From Chryseobacterium gleum (GTDB lineage: Bacteria; Bacteroidota; Bacteroidia; Flavobacteriales_C; GCA-002722245), in assembly GCA_945871895.1 (NCBI GenBank), contig CAMBXP010000006.1, positions 1 to 52,366 on the forward strand: a DNA stretch of 52,366 bases, read 5' to 3'. This document shows, one piece after another, positions 8,116 through 17,865 of this stretch. Under the pieces are notes generated by a model, which saw only the letters and a list, made by a program, of their open reading frames with translations, did not search any database and was not told the origin of the DNA. A program made the position numbers and the translations under genes. Within the stretch, counting starts at the first letter, position 1. Each line of letters begins with the position of its first letter.

Positions 8116-8838
8116 ATGGCTAATCTTTATAAAGAATTAAGAAATGAAATTGTAAAGGCTTCAACAATTCCTTTGTTGTTCTTAACGATGTGCTGGCTTG
8201 TCTTTTTTGCAGAGTATGTAACTTCCTCCTCTTTTTATCAATACGGATTAAAATCTTTAAGTCTTGAAGGTTTGCGCGGCGTGTTGTTTATGCCATTTTT
8301 ACACGGAGATGTGGAGCATATTTTCAACAACTCTTTTGGCATACTCACCTTAGGCACTTTGTTGTTCTTTTCTTACAAAGAAATTGCATTTAAAATTTTC
8401 GCCTTGATTTTTTTAATTTCTGGTTTATGGACATGGAGTATACCTAGCAGCGGCTACCATATTGGTGCGAGTGCTATTTTTTATGGCTTGTTTGGTTTTC
8501 TTACTTTGAGCGGAATACTGCGAAGAGAAATGCGACTTTTAGCCATTACCTTTTTGGTGATTTTTGTACATCAAGGTATTGTTTGGGGCGTTTTTCCCGG
8601 GAAGCCTGGTATCTCTTGGCAAGGACATTTGGCTGGCTTTTTATCGGGTATAGTATTGGCGGTTTACTACAGAAAAGAGGGGCCGCAAAGAATAAAAAAA
8701 GTACACAATGACGACGACTCTTTTAACGAAATGCGCTTTGGTAAATATTATTGGGATGAAGAAAAGCGTAAACAAGAACTAGAAAAACAACAAGTAGAAG
8801 AAATTAAAGTTATCTACTTTTATAAAAAGGAAGATTAA
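8116..8838 (+). CDS. Rhomboid-family intramembrane serine protease
   Basis: The 240-residue protein has about six membrane segments. The serine is in GASA (Ser119), the dyad His in WQGHLAGFLSG (His171), and the oxyanion-hole motif HIFNN sits at 68-72 in TM2, so catalysis should be intact. A charged 45-residue cytoplasmic tail, rich in Lys and Glu, follows the last helix. Rhomboids cut membrane proteins within the bilayer. Its relation to the downstream TIGR02757 gene, 21 bases away, is unknown. Confidence 0.9.
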   Translation: MANLYKELRNEIVKASTIPLLFLTMCWLVFFAEYVTSSSFYQYGLKSLSLEGLRGVLFMPFLHGDVEHIFNNSFGILTLGTLLFFSYKEIAFKIFALIFLISGLWTWSIPSSGYHIGASAIFYGLFGFLTLSGILRREMRLLAITFLVIFVHQGIVWGVFPGKPGISWQGHLAGFLSGIVLAVYYRKEGPQRIKKVHNDDDSFNEMRFGKYYWDEEKRKQELEKQQVEEIKVIYFYKKED

Positions 8839-8859
8839 AGATTCTGTTACATTTATACA

Positions 8860-9621
8860 ATGAACAAAAAAACGCTGAAAGATCTTTTAGATACCAAAGT
8901 TTTACAATTCAATTCTCCCGATTTTATTAGCGAAGATCCAATTGCCATTCCTCATTCATTTCGCAAAAAAGAAGATATTGAAATCTCGGCTTTTTTGGTT
9001 TCTGTTTTTGCGTGGGGACAGCGAAAAACTATTGTGAATAACGGATTTAAGTTGATGGACTTGATGGACAATGCGCCACACGATTTTATTTTAAATCACG
9101 ACAAAGCTGAGCTCAAACGATTTAAAAAATTTGTTCACCGCACTTTTAATGGTGATGATGCGATGTATTTTATTTCTCGATTGCAAGAGATTTATCAAAA
9201 GGAGAAGGGTTTAGAAAACTTTTTTGTTTCCTGCTACAATGGTACTATGCAAGAATCGATTGCCGAATTTAAAAAGCAGTTTTTCGCATCGAATCATTTG
9301 GCTAGAACAGAAAAACATTTGCCCGACCCATTGAACGGCTCTTCGGCAAAACGATTCAACATGTATTTGCGATGGATGGTTCGACAAGACAATGCAGGGG
9401 TAGATTTTGGAAGTTGGAGAAAGATAAAAACGCAAGATTTATATTGTCCGCTTGATGTGCACACCGGCAACGTAGCCCGTAAATTAGGCATACTCAAGCG
9501 AACCACAAACGACTGGCAAGCTTTAGAAGAATTGATGAAAGTGCTACGATCTTTAGATAGCAATGACCCTGTGAAATATGATTTTGCTTTGTTTGGATTG
9601 GGTGTTTCGGGAGAGCTTTAA
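8860..9621 (+). CDS. TIGR02757 family protein (DUF2400)
   Basis: The 253 residues match the Bacteroidota-rich TIGR02757 family: the opening region DPIAIPHSFRKKEDIEISAFLVSVFAWGQRKTI and the ending PLDVHTGNVARKLGIL and DPVKYDFALFGLG are typical. The helical fold and the PLDVHTGNVAR motif recall the EndoIII-like HhH fold, so a nucleic-acid role is possible, but no activity is established. It meets the RDD gene tail to tail two bases away. Confidence 0.88.
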   Translation: MNKKTLKDLLDTKVLQFNSPDFISEDPIAIPHSFRKKEDIEISAFLVSVFAWGQRKTIVNNGFKLMDLMDNAPHDFILNHDKAELKRFKKFVHRTFNGDDAMYFISRLQEIYQKEKGLENFFVSCYNGTMQESIAEFKKQFFASNHLARTEKHLPDPLNGSSAKRFNMYLRWMVRQDNAGVDFGSWRKIKTQDLYCPLDVHTGNVARKLGILKRTTNDWQALEELMKVLRSLDSNDPVKYDFALFGLGVSGEL

Positions 9622-9623
9622 GA

Positions 9624-10352
9624 TTAGCGAGTTAACACAATATAATCTTTAATTAAGGTGTTCAAAAACTTCACTTTGTCTTTTGGGGCAGGCACATCAA
9701 TTTTTTCTACAACGATTTTAAATACCTCGTTAAGCGCTTTTTCATTGGCCTCACTAGGGTAATTTTTATTTCTATCTAACACATCTTTAATCAACAGCAT
9801 ATCTTGCTCTTTAAAAGATTTTACTGCCAAATAAACGGGAGTGTAGTTGCTGGTTGTTTTGATAGATAGAATATCATTGAGTACTATTTTCTTGTCGGCT
9901 TTAATTTTAATCACTGTGGTATTAGCGAGTAAATCGCCTAGTCGCTGACCCTTGTTGGTAGAATTCATGGTAACAGCAGCAATGCTTCCTAAGGAAAGAA
10001 AAACATCTACTAACTTAAAACACCAACGAATGGCGCTATCTATTCCTTTAAGTTTGGTGCCGTTTAGCTTCACTACTTTGATGCCCAGCACATACTTACC
10101 AAAAGTTTGACCTTTAAAAATGATTTCGCTGCTAAGGGCGTGGCCAAAAATAATGGTGGTAACTAATAAGGAGAGAATCATCATAGCTACCTTGTTGTTA
10201 GAAAACAAAGCGCCAAAGGTAACACCTAAAATAGCACAACTTAAAACCACCAATACTAAATCGAGAGCCAAAGCCAATAAGCGCTGCCAGAAGGTAGCGA
10301 TTTCGTATGTAACGCTTACTTTTTGTGTGGTTTGTATATCGATGGTTTTCAA
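9624..10352 (-). CDS. RDD-family membrane protein
   Basis: The 242-residue protein has an N-terminal RDD domain (about 12-150): WQRLLALALDLVLV with the family Arg-x-x-Ala-x-x-x-Asp pattern, three hydrophobic segments, and GQTFGKYVLGIKVVKLNG. About 90 soluble residues follow. RDD proteins are often next to SpoIIM/DUF4129/MoxR genes in Bacteroidota, exactly as here; the transcript diverges from that operon across a 22-base gap. Its function is unsettled; some RDD proteins act in ion transport. Confidence 0.88.
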   Translation of the reverse strand: MKTIDIQTTQKVSVTYEIATFWQRLLALALDLVLVVLSCAILGVTFGALFSNNKVAMMILSLLVTTIIFGHALSSEIIFKGQTFGKYVLGIKVVKLNGTKLKGIDSAIRWCFKLVDVFLSLGSIAAVTMNSTNKGQRLGDLLANTTVIKIKADKKIVLNDILSIKTTSNYTPVYLAVKSFKEQDMLLIKDVLDRNKNYPSEANEKALNEVFKIVVEKIDVPAPKDKVKFLNTLIKDYIVLTR

Positions 10353-10360
10353 AAAAAAAC

Positions 10361-10368
10361 TATTTTAG
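10361..10368 (+). promoter_or_regulatory. -7 promoter-like element of the SpoIIM/MoxR operon
   Basis: TATTTTAG, one base off TAnnTTTG, ends six bases before the ATG at 10375. If used, the mRNA would be leaderless or nearly so. No -33 element at proper spacing is seen. Confidence 0.4.
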
Positions 10369-10374
10369 CATTGG

Positions 10375-12231
10375 ATGCGCGAAACAAAATTCATAGAGCA
10401 AAATAAAGAAAAATGGTCGAAGTTTGAGAAGATTTTAGATGACAATAAAAAAGATCCAGAAGAATTAAGCGAAGTTTTTATTGATATCACCGACGATCTA
10501 TCGTATGCCAGAACTCATTATCCCAATAGATCGGTTACGGTTTATTTGAATTCTTTGGCGCAAAAAATATTTCAAAAATTAAATTCGGTAAAGTATTCTA
10601 AACGCAATCCATTTGTTCATTTCTGGAAAGAAGAAATGCCTTACGCTATTTATCACGCCCGAAAAGAATTGATTTTCGCCTTTGCCATATTGTTGGTTTC
10701 GGTGTTGATTGGTGCATTTTCTACCCATCACGATCCTTCTTTTGCCAATCAAATTTTGGGAGATGAATATGTGGGTATGACTGTTGAGAACATTAAGAAG
10801 GGCGACCCTATGGCGGTGTACAAAAAGAACGATGCTTATGATATGTTTTTGTACATCACGATTAACAATGTGAAAGTGGCTTTTTTCACTTTTATTTTGG
10901 GCGTTTTCGCATCTGTAGGTTCGGTAGCTTTCATTATTAACAATGGAATTATGCTGGGTACTTTTCAGTATTTCTTTTATCAGCACAACTTATTAGGTAC
11001 GTCGGCTTTGGTGATTTGGCAGCACGGTACTTTAGAAATAGCCTCGCTGGTAATTGCAGGTGGGGCAGGGATAGTGTTGGGTAAAGGATTGGTTTTTCCG
11101 GGTACCTATTCTCGCGGACAATCGTTTTTTCTTTCGGCACAAAAAGGTATGCGCATCATGCTGGGCGTTGTGCCCATTATTATAATGGCAGCGCTTATTG
11201 AAAGTTTTTACACAAGATATACCGATGCCAATATAGTGGTTAGGTGGATGGTTATTGTAGTTTCGTTGGCATTTTTGATTTGGTATTTTATATGGTATCC
11301 TTATCATAAGAACAAGAAGGTTTTTGATGCTTCCTTGCACGATGAAAAAGTTTTTAGCTGGGCTAAACGCAAAATCAACTTCAAAGCTATTAAAACGCCT
11401 AGTCAGGTTTTATCAGATACTTTCACTTTGTTTTCTCGCTATTTTAAAAAGATAGCATTGTTTGCCTTTTTGCTTGCTGTTGTATCGGTAGTGGTTTTGT
11501 ACTTTATCGACACCGAATATTTCTTGCAGGTTAGAAATGTGGGTGATGTTTCATCCACCTTTGCTTCGAGGTTTTTCAACTTTGTATTTGGCTATGCCAT
11601 GTTCTTTAATTACAGTGAGCATTTCTATTTGTACTTTATTGTGTTTGCTGCCTTTTCGCTCATTGCTATTTTGGCAAATTATTATGTGGATACTGAAGGT
11701 GAAGAGCAACAACCATTGAAATTCATGAACTATTTTTTCTCGTCGTACATCTTTAAAAATCATTTTATTGTATTGGTGGGTTTACAGTTTGTGCTAGGAC
11801 TTTCCCTGTTTTTGGGCAGTATTAGCACTTTGTGCTTTTTACTATTAATGCCTGTTTTTACTTTGATGCAGTCCTTGGTTTTCAATAAGAGTTGGACATC
11901 TTTCACTAAAGTATTCAGGCTATTAAAAAATTCTTGGGGTACGCTTTTTCTGTGCTTTTTCGCACTATTGGTGTTGGGTACTATACTGTTTGCCATGGTA
12001 AATTCACCTTTACTAGGATTGTATTACGCATTTGTAAGTTGGAATTTATCGTTCGATTCAGACACAGCTGTTTTGTTTTTGAATAGCGTTAATTGGATGG
12101 TTAAGTTTTTCATGCTTTACAGTCTGTTGTTTTTGTTTCCTATTTGTTTTGCTTTAATGTATTTCTCTTTGAAAGAAATTACTCAGGCCGATGATTTAAT
12201 GGATAGAATTAAAAAGTTTGCATCGAAATGA
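10375..12231 (+). CDS. SpoIIM-like (DUF95) membrane protein with extra C-terminal membrane half
   Basis: The first 330 or so of 618 residues look like the stage II sporulation M family found in non-spore-formers: a cytoplasmic N-terminus (SYARTHYPNRSVTVYLNSLAQKIF), then about five membrane segments with NNVKVAFFTF and QHGTLEIASLVIAGGAG. The remaining 290 residues add about six more membrane segments, making the protein nearly twice the usual length; it may be a fusion with a second membrane domain. It opens an operon with DUF4129, DUF4350, MoxR and DUF58, overlapping the next gene by four bases. Confidence 0.85.
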   Translation: MRETKFIEQNKEKWSKFEKILDDNKKDPEELSEVFIDITDDLSYARTHYPNRSVTVYLNSLAQKIFQKLNSVKYSKRNPFVHFWKEEMPYAIYHARKELIFAFAILLVSVLIGAFSTHHDPSFANQILGDEYVGMTVENIKKGDPMAVYKKNDAYDMFLYITINNVKVAFFTFILGVFASVGSVAFIINNGIMLGTFQYFFYQHNLLGTSALVIWQHGTLEIASLVIAGGAGIVLGKGLVFPGTYSRGQSFFLSAQKGMRIMLGVVPIIIMAALIESFYTRYTDANIVVRWMVIVVSLAFLIWYFIWYPYHKNKKVFDASLHDEKVFSWAKRKINFKAIKTPSQVLSDTFTLFSRYFKKIALFAFLLAVVSVVVLYFIDTEYFLQVRNVGDVSSTFASRFFNFVFGYAMFFNYSEHFYLYFIVFAAFSLIAILANYYVDTEGEEQQPLKFMNYFFSSYIFKNHFIVLVGLQFVLGLSLFLGSISTLCFLLLMPVFTLMQSLVFNKSWTSFTKVFRLLKNSWGTLFLCFFALLVLGTILFAMVNSPLLGLYYAFVSWNLSFDSDTAVLFLNSVNWMVKFFMLYSLLFLFPICFALMYFSLKEITQADDLMDRIKKFASK

Positions 12232-13001
12232 GAACTACATTTTTGAGGCATATCGTTTTTATTTTCTTGCTTGCGGGATCTGCTTCATTTGCTCAAGACT
12301 CTGTTTACATGGAAGATGTTGCTGATGAATATTCTGTGCTAGAGGAATACGAGGAAGATTCAATGGCTTATATTCCTTCACCAGATTCAATGGAGATTAT
12401 TCCTACACCAGAATCTTTTCAAAATTTTGATGAAGACAAATGGAATAAGATTATTAAAGATTTCGATTATTCAACGGTGAAGAAAGTCGAGCAAAAGAAA
12501 CAACAAATACAACCAAGCACCTTTCCATTGTTTGTGGTGTCGTTGCTTAAAATATTATTTTGGATAGTGGTTATTGGGGTGCCTTTGTTTTTAATCATAT
12601 TCTTCGCAAGGCGCTATTATTCAAATCCTTCGAATAGCAAAATGAAATCTTTAGAAATAGAAGTGCACGATTTTATTCCAGAAAATATTGCCGAACTCAA
12701 TGTAGAACAAATGTTACACGACGCCATAGCGGCCAAAAAACATAAAGAAGCGGTGCGCCTGTACTACTTAATTATATTGAAAGAATTGAACGATAAGAAA
12801 TATATACTATTGAAAAAGAACAGTATCAGCAGAGATTTCTTGCAACAAATGTCGAAAAGAAAAGAATATTTTGCTTTTCAAAAAGCAACGTTGTTGTTTG
12901 AAAGAGTGTGGTATGGTGATGCCGATATGAATGACGAATCTTTTCCTTTGGTAGAGAATGTATTTAAAGATTTTATTGAACTAATTCGCGTGAAGAAGTA
13001 A
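12228..13001 (+). CDS. DUF4129 domain protein
   Basis: The 257-residue protein has a signal peptide (1-22), an acidic low-complexity stretch (24-65), a single membrane helix (about 98-125) and a cytoplasmic DUF4129 domain (about 155-255, AAKKHKEAVRLYYLIILKELNDKKYI ... FERVWYGDADM). DUF4129 proteins accompany MoxR/DUF58 operons. Overlaps with both neighbours (ATGA upstream, TAATG downstream) indicate translational coupling. Confidence 0.85.
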   Translation: MRTTFLRHIVFIFLLAGSASFAQDSVYMEDVADEYSVLEEYEEDSMAYIPSPDSMEIIPTPESFQNFDEDKWNKIIKDFDYSTVKKVEQKKQQIQPSTFPLFVVSLLKILFWIVVIGVPLFLIIFFARRYYSNPSNSKMKSLEIEVHDFIPENIAELNVEQMLHDAIAAKKHKEAVRLYYLIILKELNDKKYILLKKNSISRDFLQQMSKRKEYFAFQKATLLFERVWYGDADMNDESFPLVENVFKDFIELIRVKK

Positions 13002-14248
13002 TGAGTGGAGGCAGAGTCATAGCGATTATAGTTGCAGTTTTAATGCTGATAGGATTGGTGATGGTTTTCGCCGATGATGAAAAAGCTAAAGAAATTGACT
13101 GGAATGAGCGCTATAGAGCGGGAGAAAAAGAACCTTACGACACTTATGTTATTGGAAAGATGTTGGAAGATTACTTTCCGCAACATTCTTTTCAATCGAT
13201 AGACAAGCCGCTTAAAAAAATGCTTGATGCCAAAGCGCACGGAAATTATATAGCCATTGCAGAAAATTTTTATTGGTCGCAAGCAGACATAGATTCATTG
13301 CTTTCTTTTGTAAGACGAGGCAACAAGGCCTTTATATGCAGTTATCGTTTGCCCAATGAATTGATGAAAAGTATTGATCAAACTTACGATGGTACTGTGT
13401 TTAGTGAAACATATTACCCCACAGTTTACAGCGATTCGGCACTAAAAATTTATGCTTTTGCCAATGCCGAAAAATACTTGAAATTAGAACACAAGCTTAA
13501 CAACATAACGGTGCCAGGCTATTGGAATGTGATGCCCGAATCATATACGCAAAGGTTTCATGCTCAGAATTTAGGTTTTGTAGAAAACACAATCAACGAT
13601 AGCTTGAATATTCATTTTAGTAAAATTACCTTAGGCAAAGGCGAATTGTATATGCACTGCTTACCCATAGCTTTTAGCAACTATTACCAAATTACCAAAG
13701 AAGGAAAAGCCTACGCCGAAACAGTGTTTTCTTACTTAAACAACGACAATATTTATTGGGACGAAATTAGTCAGTACCCCATCAACGATTTCGCGCAATC
13801 AGAAAAATCGCCTCTGTCGTTTATCCTGGCGCAGGTATCTTTGAAATGGGCGTGGTACCTTTCGTTGATTTTGGTTTTACTGTTTATTCTGTTTAGAGCC
13901 AAAAGAAAACAAAAAGTAATTGCGGTGCTCGAGCCCAATATGAACACCTCTATCATGTTTATAGAAACTATTGGTAAGTTGTATTATTTGCAAAACAATC
14001 ACCGCAAAATAGCTTTGTATAAAATGAAGCACTTTCAATATTTTGTAAGAAAGAGATACCAAATTAATATTGCCAAAAATGAAAGTAATGTTTTACTGTT
14101 GTTGGCCGACGCATCGGGAATTTCAATCGAGAAGATCAATGAGATTGTTAAAAAGTATCAGCACATCAAAGCTTTAGATAATATAGATAAAGAGCATTTG
14201 ATGGAATTTTATCTGCTAATTCAAGAATTTTATAAAAAATGTAAATAG
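13001..14248 (+). CDS. DUF4350 domain protein
   Basis: The 415-residue protein has an N-terminal membrane anchor (6-24), an extracytoplasmic DUF4350 domain (about 35-240, YDTYVIGKMLEDYFP ... FVRRGNKAFICSYRLP), a second membrane helix (285-305) and a cytoplasmic helical tail. The fold is GATase1-like without a visible catalytic cysteine. It sits between DUF4129 and MoxR, as in other Bacteroidota, and probably belongs to the same membrane complex. Confidence 0.82.
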   Translation: MSGGRVIAIIVAVLMLIGLVMVFADDEKAKEIDWNERYRAGEKEPYDTYVIGKMLEDYFPQHSFQSIDKPLKKMLDAKAHGNYIAIAENFYWSQADIDSLLSFVRRGNKAFICSYRLPNELMKSIDQTYDGTVFSETYYPTVYSDSALKIYAFANAEKYLKLEHKLNNITVPGYWNVMPESYTQRFHAQNLGFVENTINDSLNIHFSKITLGKGELYMHCLPIAFSNYYQITKEGKAYAETVFSYLNNDNIYWDEISQYPINDFAQSEKSPLSFILAQVSLKWAWYLSLILVLLFILFRAKRKQKVIAVLEPNMNTSIMFIETIGKLYYLQNNHRKIALYKMKHFQYFVRKRYQINIAKNESNVLLLLADASGISIEKINEIVKKYQHIKALDNIDKEHLMEFYLLIQEFYKKCK

Positions 14249-14250
14249 TT

Positions 14251-15273
14251 ATGGAAGATGTAAACTCACCTTTAGACACTAGTGTGAATGCCGAAAATTT
14301 GGTGAAAGATTCGCGCTTGGAAAATGAAATTGCTGCTTTGCATGAGGCTTCTATTTTGATAAAAAAAGAAGTGGGTAAGGTGGTAATCGGACAAGATAAG
14401 ATGATTGATTTGATGCTGGTGGGTTTGTTTACTGGCGGACACGTTTTGTTAGAAGGAGTGCCAGGTATTGCTAAAACAGTATCTGCTAAAATGTTGGCAA
14501 AAACCTTATCGGTGGGCTTTTCTCGAATTCAGTTTACGCCCGATTTAATGCCGAGTGATATTGTTGGTGCTTCTGTGTTCAACATGAAAACTTCTGAGTT
14601 TTCGTTTAAACAAGGTCCGGTTTTTTCAAACATCATTTTAATCGATGAAATCAATCGTTCTCCAGCAAAAACACAAGCCGCACTGTTTGAGGTGATGGAG
14701 GAGAAGCAGGTGAGTGTTGATGGTAAAACGCATAAAATGGAATTCCCGTTTTTTGTAATTGCTACTCAAAATCCGGTAGAGCATGAAGGGACTTATAAAT
14801 TGCCCGAAGCACAGCTCGATCGTTTTTTGTTTAAGATAAAAATGGATTATCCAACGCTTTCAGAAGAACAACAAATCTTGAGACGATTTAAAGAAGATTT
14901 CGATTCTAAAGTGGTGGCAGAAGTACAACCTGTTATAAGCAGTGCTAAAATTAAAGCGTGCAGAGAAGCAATAGAAAAAGTGCATATTAAAGATGATTTA
15001 CTCGATTATATTGCCAAAATAGTTTGCTCTACCAGAAACAATGGCGATATCTTTTTGGGGGCTTCTACACGTGCATCGCTGGCTATCATGAAAGCATCAA
15101 AAGCCATTGCTGCCTTGAGCGGCAGAAGCTTTGTAACTCCCGATGATATAAGATTTGTTGCTGGTCCGGTTTTAAACCACCGCATCATTCTTTCTTCAGA
15201 CAGAGAACTTGAAGGCACCAAAGAGGAAGAAATCATCAACGGTTTAATTCAGAAAATAGAAGTGCCTAGATGA
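14251..15273 (+). CDS. MoxR-family AAA+ ATPase
   Basis: The 340-residue AAA+ protein has Walker A GVPGIAKT (69-76), Walker B IILIDE (128-133), sensor 1 in ATQNPVEHEGTYKLPEAQLDRF and a C-terminal lid. MoxR ATPases act as chaperone-like remodelling enzymes and usually work with a von Willebrand A-type DUF58 partner, here encoded next with a four-base overlap. With the membrane DUF4129, DUF4350 and SpoIIM-like proteins it probably remodels an envelope complex; the client is unknown. Confidence 0.93.
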   Translation: MEDVNSPLDTSVNAENLVKDSRLENEIAALHEASILIKKEVGKVVIGQDKMIDLMLVGLFTGGHVLLEGVPGIAKTVSAKMLAKTLSVGFSRIQFTPDLMPSDIVGASVFNMKTSEFSFKQGPVFSNIILIDEINRSPAKTQAALFEVMEEKQVSVDGKTHKMEFPFFVIATQNPVEHEGTYKLPEAQLDRFLFKIKMDYPTLSEEQQILRRFKEDFDSKVVAEVQPVISSAKIKACREAIEKVHIKDDLLDYIAKIVCSTRNNGDIFLGASTRASLAIMKASKAIAALSGRSFVTPDDIRFVAGPVLNHRIILSSDRELEGTKEEEIINGLIQKIEVPR

Positions 15274-16601
15274 AAATAATTACGCAATTATATCTCACCA
15301 ATCGTTTCTTCATCGCTTTTGCGTTGGTGGTGGTGTCGTTTTGCGTAAGCTTTTCTCTTCCATCTTTTTTCTTAATAGCACAAGGGCTGTTGGCCCTTCT
15401 CTTCTTGATTTTTATTGTTGATGCACTCATTTGTTTTCGTTTGAGTTTAAGAGTAAATGCCTCAAGAAAACTGAGTGACTATCTTTCTTTGGGTGATGAA
15501 AATGCGATTCATATAATGTTAAGCAATGACTCAAAAGCAAAAATTAGTGTGGAGATTTTAGAAGATTTACCCGAACAATTTCAAGAAAGAAATATGTTGA
15601 TGCAGGTGTCTTTAAAGAAGCAAGAAAGTAAAGAGTTAATTTATCATTTGCGTCCCTTAAGTAGAGGAAAATATCATTTTGGCTTCATCAATATTTTTGT
15701 GAATTCTCCCTTAAGATTGTCGCAATACAGAACCAAGCAGCATAAGGAAGAGATGGTGAAGGTGTATCCTTCCATCATTCAAATGCGCAAATGTGAGCTA
15801 ATGCTGTCTGATAAAACTGCTCATGGTTATGGCAGTAAAAAAATAAGAAGAATAGGACATAGCTACGAGTTTGAAAAGATTAAGAATTATGTTGAAGGCG
15901 ATGATATTCGCAGCATCAACTGGAAAGCCACAGGCCGTAGAGATACCTTAATGGTGAATCAGTACGAAGATGAAAAATCGCAAAGTGTTTATTGCGTGAT
16001 AGATAAAAGTAGAAGCATGATGCTTCCTTTCGATGGTTTGAGTTTGTTAGATTATTCTATCAATACAGCGTTGGCTTTGTCGAATATGGTTATTCGCAAA
16101 CACGATAAAGCTGGATTAATTACTTTTTCCAACAAGCCCGAAACGCTCGTGAAGGCCGATAGCCGAAATCGCCAGATGGGTTTGATATTGGAAAGCTTGT
16201 ATCAGGAAAGTGAAAATAAGTTGGAGGCCAATTACGAGCAGTTATTTTTAACCATCAGCAACAGTGTTAAAAATAGAAGTTTGTTGTTTTTGTTTTCCAA
16301 TTTCGAAAGTTTACATGCTGTGCAACGTGTGCTTCCCTTGCTAAGAAAAATTAGTCAGCGCCATTTGTTAGTACTCATGTTATTTGAAAATACAGAAATT
16401 GAAAACTATAGTAAGCAATCGGCCACCAACATGGAAGATATGTACCTCACCACCATTGCCGAAAAATTTATTTACGATAAATACCGCATTTTACAAGAGC
16501 TAAAAAGTTACGGAATTCAGGTGGTGATTAATAAACCCAACGATTTATCGATAAACGCTATTAACAAGTATATTGAGTTGAAATCGAGAGGAAGAATTTA
16601 A
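15270..16601 (+). CDS. DUF58 / von Willebrand A-like domain protein
   Basis: The 443-residue protein has two N-terminal membrane helices (about 12-50) and a DUF58 region at about 195-280 with the family block EGDDIRSINWKATGR, followed by a vWA-like fold beginning VYCVIDKSRSMM (the D-x-S-x-S metal site appears as DKSRS). It is the usual partner of MoxR ATPases and ends the operon. A convergent aroE gene begins ten bases downstream. Confidence 0.92.
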   Translation: MKIITQLYLTNRFFIAFALVVVSFCVSFSLPSFFLIAQGLLALLFLIFIVDALICFRLSLRVNASRKLSDYLSLGDENAIHIMLSNDSKAKISVEILEDLPEQFQERNMLMQVSLKKQESKELIYHLRPLSRGKYHFGFINIFVNSPLRLSQYRTKQHKEEMVKVYPSIIQMRKCELMLSDKTAHGYGSKKIRRIGHSYEFEKIKNYVEGDDIRSINWKATGRRDTLMVNQYEDEKSQSVYCVIDKSRSMMLPFDGLSLLDYSINTALALSNMVIRKHDKAGLITFSNKPETLVKADSRNRQMGLILESLYQESENKLEANYEQLFLTISNSVKNRSLLFLFSNFESLHAVQRVLPLLRKISQRHLLVLMLFENTEIENYSKQSATNMEDMYLTTIAEKFIYDKYRILQELKSYGIQVVINKPNDLSINAINKYIELKSRGRI

Positions 16602-16610
16602 ACGTGCACT

Positions 16611-17357
16611 TTACGAAGTCCAAATCTCATAAGCTTTCTCGGCCTGCAACTCCAGCATAGGCAATCCGTTTTGAATTAAAGCACCTTTTTCTTTTCCTTT
16701 TTTGAGGAATAAAGTCTCTGCCGGATTGTATATTAAATCGTAAAGTAAATTGTTGGAATCGATGAATTGGTAGGGTATATCTGGACAAGCATCGATGTTG
16801 GGGTACATGCCAATCGGACTAGAATTTATGATAACAGGAAAATTTTTGATGGCGATTTCATTCAAATCGGTGTATGATTTCTCGTTGGCTTTTTCCGGAT
16901 TTCTAGAAATATACACCACATCTAAACCGATGTTTTTAAGCACGTATTCCACCGCTTTTGCTGCGCCACCTGTGCCTAAAATCAATGCTTTTAGGTGGTT
17001 GTTTTTCAATAAAGGTTTAAGCGTTTCTTTAAATCCGTAGATATCGGTGTTGTAGCCTTTAAGCTTATAAGTATCACCAGTTCTTATGATTTTGATGGTA
17101 TTCACAGCACCTATTTCTTTGGCTGCTTCATCTAGTTCATCTAAATATGGAAGCACTTGTTCTTTGTAAGGAATGGTTACGTTGAGTCCGATTAAATTCG
17201 GATTCGCCTTAATGATTTCGGGTAATTTATCGATAGAAGCAATCTCAAAATTTCTGTATTCTGAATCTTTAATATTCTCTTTCTCAAATTTCTTTTTGAA
17301 ATATCCCGCAGAGAATGAGTGCGAGAGAGGAAAGCCTATGAGTCCGTATATCTTCAT
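16611..17357 (-). CDS. aroE: Shikimate dehydrogenase
   Basis: The 248-residue enzyme reduces 3-dehydroshikimate to shikimate with NADPH in aromatic amino acid synthesis. Visible are the shikimate-binding serines in PLSHSFSA (12 and 14), catalytic Lys65 in NVTIPYK, Asp105 in GYNTDIYGF, and the nucleotide loop GTGGAAKA (128-135). It is shorter than E. coli AroE (272) but complete. Last gene of the kup-yfcE-aroE unit, four bases after yfcE. Confidence 0.95.
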   Translation of the reverse strand: MKIYGLIGFPLSHSFSAGYFKKKFEKENIKDSEYRNFEIASIDKLPEIIKANPNLIGLNVTIPYKEQVLPYLDELDEAAKEIGAVNTIKIIRTGDTYKLKGYNTDIYGFKETLKPLLKNNHLKALILGTGGAAKAVEYVLKNIGLDVVYISRNPEKANEKSYTDLNEIAIKNFPVIINSSPIGMYPNIDACPDIPYQFIDSNNLLYDLIYNPAETLFLKKGKEKGALIQNGLPMLELQAEKAYEIWTS

Positions 17358-17361
17358 AAAT

Positions 17362-17865
17362 CTAAGATAAGATGCTTTTAGTTAATTCAATAATTTGAAG
17401 GTTTTGAATTTTATCTTCAGCGATTTCAAATTTCAATGCCGTTTGTACTTTATGAAAGCCGTGGGTGCCAAGTGCACCCGGATTCATATGCAAGCAGCCA
17501 ATGCTTTTGTCGTACATCACTTTCAATATATGTGAGTGGCCGCAAATAAACAATTGTGGTTTTATTTCGCTTAACTTTTGGAAGAGAGCAGGAGTGTAGT
17601 TAGGTGGATAGCCACCTATATGTGTAATAAAAACCTTTACTTTTTCGCAGAAGAAAATGGCGTCTTTTTCAAATTCGCTGCGCACCTTATTGTCGTCGAT
17701 ATTGCCGTAAACAGCAACTAGTTTTTTCTTTGCTTTTATTTTATCGGTGAGTGAAATATCGCCAATATCTCCGGCATGCCACACTTCGTCGCAAGCATCA
17801 ATATGTTTTTCAATTCGCGGGTCGAGAAAGCTGTGTGTATCAGAAATAAGAAGAATGTTCTTCAT
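17362..17865 (-). CDS. YfcE/MJ0936-family metallophosphoesterase
   Basis: The 167-residue phosphodiesterase has all metal-binding blocks of the family: SDTH (8-11), HAGDIGD, YGNIDD, THIGGYPP and CGHSH. Members hydrolyse phosphodiesters with Mn or Ni; the physiological substrate is uncertain. It overlaps the kup stop codon by one base and precedes aroE by four, so the three are co-transcribed. Confidence 0.92.
   Translation of the reverse strand: MKNILLISDTHSFLDPRIEKHIDACDEVWHAGDIGDISLTDKIKAKKKLVAVYGNIDDNKVRSEFEKDAIFFCEKVKVFITHIGGYPPNYTPALFQKLSEIKPQLFICGHSHILKVMYDKSIGCLHMNPGALGTHGFHKVQTALKFEIAEDKIQNLQIIELTKSILS

Noticed and set aside
10375..12231. Evidence of sporulation
   Set aside because: SpoIIM-like proteins are common in non-sporulating Bacteroidota; no other sporulation genes are here.
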